Notes under the pieces: model-generated
Databases searched by the model: none
What the model saw: the letters and a program-made list of their open reading frames with translations, nothing else
What the model was told of the DNA's origin: nothing
Assembly: GCA_021323255.1 (NCBI GenBank)
Contig: JAJTCL010000166.1
Coordinates: forward strand, 1-6,238
Origin: Propionibacteriaceae bacterium
GTDB lineage: Bacteria > Actinomycetota > Actinomycetes > Propionibacteriales > Propionibacteriaceae
Reading direction: 5' to 3'
Length of the DNA: 6,238 nucleotides
Part shown: positions 1 to 3,386 of the stretch, one piece after another
How positions within the stretch are numbered: position 1 is the first letter of the stretch
Layout: each line of letters starts with the position of its first letter
Position numbers and translations under genes: made by a program

Positions 1-871
1 CGTCGGAGATGTGATGTCGAAGAATGATCATGCCGCTCTGACCGAACTTTGCGGGTACCGTGCCCTCGGCAAGCTCGGCTTGCAGTGGCGCAGTGCCAGA
101 GGCAAGTTCAAGATCGGCAACGACCAGCTCTTCGACGAACTGCAGCGCGCGTACCACGATGGTGCCGTCCTCACGGGCGATCATGGTGTCGCCATCGAAG
201 ACCAGCTCGTCCTGGCCCCCGACAAGGTTTACGTAGGCCAGGGGACAGCCAGCTTCACGAGCGCGTCGCCTGACCAGGTCGCCGCGTACATCGTCCTTCT
301 CGCGCTCGTACGGGCTGGCGTTGATCACTGCCAACAGGCCGGCGTTCGCCTCGGCGGTCGCAGCGACAGGGCCGCCGTCCTGCCACAAGTCTTCACAGAT
401 GGCAACCGCGACGTCGATGCCGCGAATGCGAAGCACGTGCAGCTCGTTGCCGGGCTGGAAATAGCGGTACTCGTCGAAGACCCCGTAGTTGGGTAGGTGG
501 TGCTTGGCGTAAGAACAGATCACCTGACCCTGGTGCAACACTGCCGCCACGTTCTTGGGGTGCCCGCCCTTGGGATGGTCGGGCTCATCGGTGCGGTCGA
601 GATATCCAACCACAGCGACAAGATCACCCAGGCCTGCATCGAGCAGCCGCGTGGCAAGACGATTGATCGAGATTCGGGAGGCCTCGACGAAGCTGCGCCG
701 TAGGGCGAGATCTTCTACCGGGTAGCCGGTGAGCATCATCTCAGGGAACAGCACGAGGTGCGCGCCGGCGTCGGCTGCCTGTTTCGACCAGTCCATGACA
801 AGGTCGGCGTTGGCCGAGATGTCTCCGACGGTGGCGTTGACCTGGGCCATGGCAATCCGCAGATGAGGCAC
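1..871 (-). CDS. nadE: Glutamine-dependent NAD+ synthetase, N-terminal part (cut by left edge)
   Basis: The protein makes NAD+ from nicotinic acid adenine dinucleotide, ATP and glutamine in the cytoplasm. Only the first 290 residues, the nitrilase-type glutaminase domain, are inside the window; the C-terminal ATP-pyrophosphatase domain with its SGGxDS loop lies beyond the left edge. The nitrilase catalytic triad is visible: Glu44 in FPEMMLTGYP, Lys123 in AKHHLPNYGVFDEYRYF, and Cys159 in AICEDLWQDGG, followed by NASPYEREKDD and GGQDELVFDGD. The N-terminus VPHLRIAMAQVNATVGD matches family members that begin MPQLR. The GTG at 871-869 is chosen because an in-frame TAG lies four codons upstream (883-881); the next candidate, ATG at 850-848, would cut into the first beta strand. 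No Shine-Dalgarno is seen, but a -10-like hexamer sits 6 nt upstream, which suggests a leaderless mRNA. The gene is divergent from glnA2. Confidence 0.95.
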   Translation of the reverse strand, partial: MPHLRIAMAQVNATVGDISANADLVMDWSKQAADAGAHLVLFPEMMLTGYPVEDLALRRSFVEASRISINRLATRLLDAGLGDLVAVVGYLDRTDEPDHPKGGHPKNVAAVLHQGQVICSYAKHHLPNYGVFDEYRYFQPGNELHVLRIRGIDVAVAICEDLWQDGGPVAATAEANAGLLAVINASPYEREKDDVRGDLVRRRAREAGCPLAYVNLVGGQDELVFDGDTMIAREDGTIVVRALQFVEELVVADLELASGTAPLQAELAEGTVPAKFGQSGMIILRHHISD

Positions 872-877
872 GGGACG

Positions 878-883
878 AGACTA
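878..883 (-). promoter_or_regulatory. Candidate -10 element of a leaderless nadE promoter
   Basis: On the minus strand TAGTCT fits the actinobacterial TANNNT -10 pattern and is followed by exactly 6 nt before the nadE GTG. This places transcription start on the start codon itself, the arrangement typical of leaderless transcripts in actinobacteria. The -35 region 17 bp further upstream (906-901, TTCTCC) is only a weak match. The hexamer overlaps the in-frame stop codon upstream of nadE. Prediction only. Confidence 0.4.
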
Positions 884-910
884 CGACGTGACGAGCGGCC
901 GGAGAACTGA

Positions 911-1023
911 CTGCGAGCGTTGCGAATCGCGCCCCGCACGGAGGAGGACTGAGCGGAGGCAGCTTTCCTCTGCGAGCGACGACGGCGGCAACTCAGCGAA
1001 CATCGCTGCGAGCGGCAGCGAGC
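911..1023. repeat. Three short direct repeats CTGCGAGCG in the nadE-glnA2 intergenic region
   Basis: The nonamer CTGCGAGCG occurs at 911-919, 970-978 and 1006-1014, and the last copy runs into GCAGCGAGC (1015-1023), a related GCGAGC-type word. Spacing is uneven (59 and 36 bp), so this is not a regular tandem array. Words of this kind recur between genes in many high-GC actinobacteria. They could be regulator half-sites, but nothing here shows that. Open reading frames over this stretch look like chance frames, so no gene is called between 872 and 1110. Confidence 0.4.
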
Positions 1024-1071
1024 AATCAACAGAGCGCGATGCGCGAACAGTCCCGAAGGGGACCCGACATC

Positions 1072-1087
1072 GTAACTCTGCTGTTAC
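1072..1087. promoter_or_regulatory. Palindromic GTAAC-N6-GTTAC site, candidate GlnR-type operator for glnA2
   Basis: GTAAC (1072-1076) and GTTAC (1083-1087) are perfect inverted repeats separated by 6 nt, centred about 31 bp before the chosen glnA2 start. The pattern contains AC-N9-AC and a GTNAC a-site with a 6-nt spacer. Both resemble described binding motifs of GlnR, the OmpR-type nitrogen regulator of actinobacteria, although the second half is GTTAC rather than the usual GAAAC b-site. The right half also forms a weak -10-like TTACAT (1084-1089), so a bound regulator might overlap the promoter. A different regulator is equally possible. Confidence 0.35.
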
Positions 1088-1110
1088 ATCGTGGGCGGCA
1101 GACTGGGCCG

Positions 1111-2448
1111 GTGGACAAGCAGACCGAGTTCGTTTTGCGGGCGATCGAAGAGCGCGATGTGCGGTTCGTCCGTATGTGGTTCACCGATGTTCTCGGCTTT
1201 CTGAAATCGGTCGCTATTGCTCCAGCTGAGCTGGAGGGGGCCTTCGCCGAAGGGATGGGTTTCGACGGTTCCGCGATCGAGGGCTTCGCCCGGGTCTATG
1301 AGTCCGACATGCTGGCTCATCCTGATCCAGCGACGTTCCAGGTTCTCCCGTGGCGCGACATCAGCCCAGCCACCGCACGGATGTTCTGCGACATTACGAT
1401 GCCGGACGGTTCCCCGTCCTACGCCGACCCGCGCTATGTGCTGAAGCGGGCGCTCAAAAAGGCCGCTGACCTCGGGTTCACCTTCTACACCCACCCCGAG
1501 GTGGAATTCTTCCTCTTCAAAGATCCCGTGGTGCCGGGCGAGCCGCCGACACCAGTCGACCAGTCGGGATACTTCGACCACACGCCGCAAAGTTTGGGCA
1601 CTGACTTCCGGCGCCGCGCAATCACCATGCTGGAGCAGATGGGGATCTCGGTGGAGTACTCACACCACGAGGGCGCCCCTGGCCAGCAGGAGATTGATCT
1701 TCGCTACGCCGATGCGCTCTCAACCGCCGACAATCTGATGACCTTCCGGGTGGTGGTGAAGGAGGTTGCGCTGTCTCAGGGCATTCATGCGTCCTTCATG
1801 CCCAAGCCCTTTACGGAGCATCCCGGCTCCGGCATGCATACGCACATGTCGCTCTTCGAGGGTGACACCAATGCCTTCTATGACGCGAGTGCGGAACATC
1901 ACCTGTCAAAGATTGGGCGCTACTTCATTGCCGGCCTGCTGCGCCACGCTGCCGAGATCACGGCCGTGACCAACCAGTGGACCAACTCCTACAAGCGGCT
2001 GGCCGGCGGCGGCGAGGCGCCCAGCTACATCTGTTGGGGTCGGAACAACCGGTCGGCGCTGGTCCGGGTGCCGATGTACAAGCCGAACAAGGGATCCTCG
2101 GCGAGGGTTGAATTGCGCTCGATCGACTCCGCCGCCAACCCGTATCTGGCGTTCGCGCTCATTCTGGCGACAGGCCTGGCTGGGATCGAGGGCGAGTATG
2201 AGTTGCCCGAAGGCGCCGAGGACGACGTGTGGTCTCTCACCGAACGGGAACGGCAAGCTCTAGGGATCTCACCTCTGCCGCGCAATCTTGACGAGGCCAT
2301 CCGCACCATGGAGCGGTCCGAGTTGGTTGCCGAGACGCTCGGAGAGCACGTCTTCGACTTCTTCTTGCGGAACAAGCGTGCAGAATTCGAGGAGTACCGC
2401 CGGCAGGTGACCCCGATGGAGCTCACCCGACTCCTTCCCGTCCTCTAA
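1111..2448 (+). CDS. glnA2: GlnA2-type (GSI-alpha) glutamine synthetase family ligase
   Basis: This 445-residue class I glutamine synthetase family protein ligates glutamate to ammonium, or in some actinobacterial GlnA2 proteins to polyamines, using ATP. The N-terminal beta-Grasp domain carries the FDGSAIEGF latch (Asp52). Metal and substrate residues follow: Glu130 and Glu132 in HPEVEFF, Glu187 and Glu194 in SHHEGAPGQQEID, His243 in GSGMHTHMS, NSYKRL, and Glu302 in GGEAPSY. The start is set at GTG 1111: VDKQTEFVLRAIEERD matches known GlnA2 N-termini, whereas the ATG at 1039 would add 24 residues resembling no family member. The ribosome site is weak. Two departures from GSI-beta enzymes stand out. 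The adenylylated Tyr of the LYELP-type motif is Trp374 in DDVWSL, and the ammonium-site Ser position is Ala55. A possible GlnR-like site lies upstream and a large palindrome abuts the stop codon. Confidence 0.93.
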   Translation: MDKQTEFVLRAIEERDVRFVRMWFTDVLGFLKSVAIAPAELEGAFAEGMGFDGSAIEGFARVYESDMLAHPDPATFQVLPWRDISPATARMFCDITMPDGSPSYADPRYVLKRALKKAADLGFTFYTHPEVEFFLFKDPVVPGEPPTPVDQSGYFDHTPQSLGTDFRRRAITMLEQMGISVEYSHHEGAPGQQEIDLRYADALSTADNLMTFRVVVKEVALSQGIHASFMPKPFTEHPGSGMHTHMSLFEGDTNAFYDASAEHHLSKIGRYFIAGLLRHAAEITAVTNQWTNSYKRLAGGGEAPSYICWGRNNRSALVRVPMYKPNKGSSARVELRSIDSAANPYLAFALILATGLAGIEGEYELPEGAEDDVWSLTERERQALGISPLPRNLDEAIRTMERSELVAETLGEHVFDFFLRNKRAEFEEYRRQVTPMELTRLLPVL

Positions 2449-2509
2449 CCACCGACTTGTCAGAATCCAGTTGAGCTATAGCTCAACTGAGTTCTGACAA
2501 GTCGGTGGT
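2448..2509. terminator. 62-bp near-perfect palindrome between convergent genes; probable bidirectional terminator
   Basis: Two 31-nt arms meet without a spacer between 2478 and 2479. Outer arms 2448-2465 and 2492-2509 pair perfectly (ACCACCGACTTGTCAGAA on the left). Next come one T-G wobble and one C-A mismatch (2466-2467 against 2490-2491). The inner 22 bp (2468-2489), centred on GAGCTATAGCTC, are a perfect palindrome. The last base of the glnA2 stop codon is the first base of the palindrome, and the opposing gene ends at 2520, so both transcripts would fold into a roughly 30-bp hairpin at their 3' ends. No U-tract follows on either side, so it would be a tailless actinobacterial-type terminator. 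A dispersed palindromic repeat that has settled here is the main alternative. Confidence 0.7.
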
Positions 2510-2519
2510 ATTAGGTGAG

Positions 2520-3314
2520 TCAGGAGAGTAGAGGGAGTACGGGAGAGAGGTTGGCGCGGAGGCCGGACGCGTAGACGGTTCCTGCCGCGACTGCATCGGC
2601 CCAGCCAATGCGCCCCGTCGTCAGGCGGAGGAAGCTCACCGGATCGGTCTCCACGATGTTTGGTGGAGTGCCGCGGGTATGGGTTGGCCCGGGATCGCCG
2701 ATCGCGCACTGCACTGCGGCGTACGGCGGCACTCTCACTTCAATCGAGCGGCCAGGATGCTGCCCGGCGAGGACGCCGGCGAGGGTACGGGTGCACCGCG
2801 CGAGGGCACTTCGGTGCAGTTGCGCCGGCGGGGTCTGTGGAAGTGAGCGGTTCAGGTCGTCGGTATGGACGACCAGCTCGACGATCCGAGTCGCAAGGTA
2901 GTCCTCGATTGTGGTCGGACCGCGTCTGGTAGTGATCACCTGTGACGGTCGGGCGCCGCCCTGAAGCTTGATTGCAAGATCACCGATAGCCGACTCGAGC
3001 TGGGCCACGACCTCTGTGCCGGTGAGGCCCGCCGAGGCTTCGAGTGTTGCCGCCGTGATCATCTCGACGTCGCGCCGATACCGTTTCACGAACTCATGGA
3101 TCTGCAGAGCAGGTCCCGTGGTCGGTTGGTCCAACGACCGCGCCAGCCCGGTGTGGACCAGGAGAAGGTGACCGGTGAGTTGTCGCACAGTCCAGCCGGG
3201 CAGCACCGTTGGGCGCTCGAAGGCCTCGGGCGCTAAGCCCTGCAACCACCCCAGGACCGTTCCCGACTGCTCCAGCAAAGCATCCTGTGGGCGCAAACGG
3301 GGGACTGCCATCAT
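2520..3314 (-). CDS. MDMPI/DinB-like protein with SCP2-like C-terminal domain (sterol carrier / maleylpyruvate isomerase superfamily)
   Basis: This 264-residue protein of unknown substrate resembles the mycothiol-dependent maleylpyruvate isomerase superfamily. Residues about 8-165 form a DinB-like helical bundle opening with LPGWTVRQLTGHLLLVH. His49, Glu146 and His150 (in RIVELVVHTDDL) match the His...Glu-x3-His metal-ligand pattern of the family, so a divalent metal is probably bound. Residues about 185-264, ending in the LRLTTGRIGWADAV...GTVYASGLRANLSPVLPLLS segment, look like the SCP2-type domain that follows in many relatives. No signal peptide or membrane segment is apparent, so it is likely cytoplasmic. 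The start is ATG 3314, with GGAGG at 3325-3321 giving 6-nt spacing; a second ATG directly follows at 3311 with 9-nt spacing. The gene converges on glnA2 and diverges from glnE. Whether it truly uses mycothiol cannot be read from the sequence. Confidence 0.82.
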   Translation of the reverse strand: MMAVPRLRPQDALLEQSGTVLGWLQGLAPEAFERPTVLPGWTVRQLTGHLLLVHTGLARSLDQPTTGPALQIHEFVKRYRRDVEMITAATLEASAGLTGTEVVAQLESAIGDLAIKLQGGARPSQVITTRRGPTTIEDYLATRIVELVVHTDDLNRSLPQTPPAQLHRSALARCTRTLAGVLAGQHPGRSIEVRVPPYAAVQCAIGDPGPTHTRGTPPNIVETDPVSFLRLTTGRIGWADAVAAGTVYASGLRANLSPVLPLLS

Positions 3315-3320
3315 TCACGA

Positions 3321-3325
3321 CCTCC
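3321..3325 (-). promoter_or_regulatory. Shine-Dalgarno of the MDMPI/SCP2-like gene
   Basis: GGAGG on the minus strand lies 6 nt before ATG 3314 and 9 nt before ATG 3311. It is the clearest ribosome binding site in the window and supports a start in this pair of methionines. It contrasts with nadE and glnE, which show none. Confidence 0.7.
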
Positions 3326-3331
3326 GCGACG

Positions 3332-3358
3332 GTGGCGCCAGCTCTTCGGGGGCGCCGC
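3332..3358. promoter_or_regulatory. GC-rich hairpin in the divergent glnE control region
   Basis: GTGGCGCC (3332-3339) and GGCGCCGC (3351-3358) can pair over 8 bp, with one G-U pair, around an 11-nt loop. The core is two copies of the self-complementary hexamer GGCGCC. It lies between the candidate promoter and the ribosome binding site of the minus-strand gene, so it would form in that gene's 5' leader. Alternatively the two GGCGCC copies are an operator. No function is shown. Confidence 0.35.
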
Positions 3359-3369
3359 GCGAGCAGAGA

Positions 3370-3375
3370 AGAATA
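3370..3375 (-). promoter_or_regulatory. Candidate -10 element for the MDMPI/SCP2-like gene
   Basis: TATTCT on the minus strand fits TANNNT and lies about 55 bp upstream of ATG 3314. The predicted mRNA would have a leader of roughly 50 nt holding the GC-rich hairpin and the GGAGG site. It overlaps the plus-strand glnE -10 candidate by 2 bp. No good -35 was identified. Confidence 0.3.
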
Positions 3376-3379
3376 GCAT
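3374..3379 (+). promoter_or_regulatory. Candidate -10 element of a leaderless glnE promoter
   Basis: TAGCAT matches TANNNT and is followed by 7 nt before the glnE ATG at 3387. Transcription would begin at or next to the start codon. No Shine-Dalgarno is properly spaced before this ATG, which fits a leaderless transcript. The -35 position has no recognisable match. Confidence 0.4.
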
Positions 3380-3386
3380 CGGGCTC

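Noticed and set aside
11..496. 161-codon plus-strand open frame
   Set aside because: It is the antisense shadow of the nadE glutaminase domain, whose minus-strand frame has all catalytic motifs.
736..1029. 97-codon minus-strand open frame across the nadE start and intergenic region
   Set aside because: It overlaps the true nadE frame, is Arg/Ser-rich as out-of-frame GC-rich DNA usually is, and resembles no family.
1039..1110. 24-residue N-terminal extension of GlnA2 from ATG 1039
   Set aside because: Known GlnA2 proteins begin at the MDKQ/MDRQ-like position, and the extension would translate the palindromic operator-like site.
888..1229. 113-codon plus-strand open frame across the intergenic region into glnA2
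   Set aside because: Low-complexity Arg/Ala/Ser composition; it overlaps glnA2 out of frame, where the glnA2 frame clearly codes.
2448..2509. Palindrome as a tRNA, CRISPR repeat or insertion-sequence end
   Set aside because: There is no cloverleaf, no repeated units with spacers, no transposase and no clear target-site duplication; a terminator or dispersed palindrome fits better.
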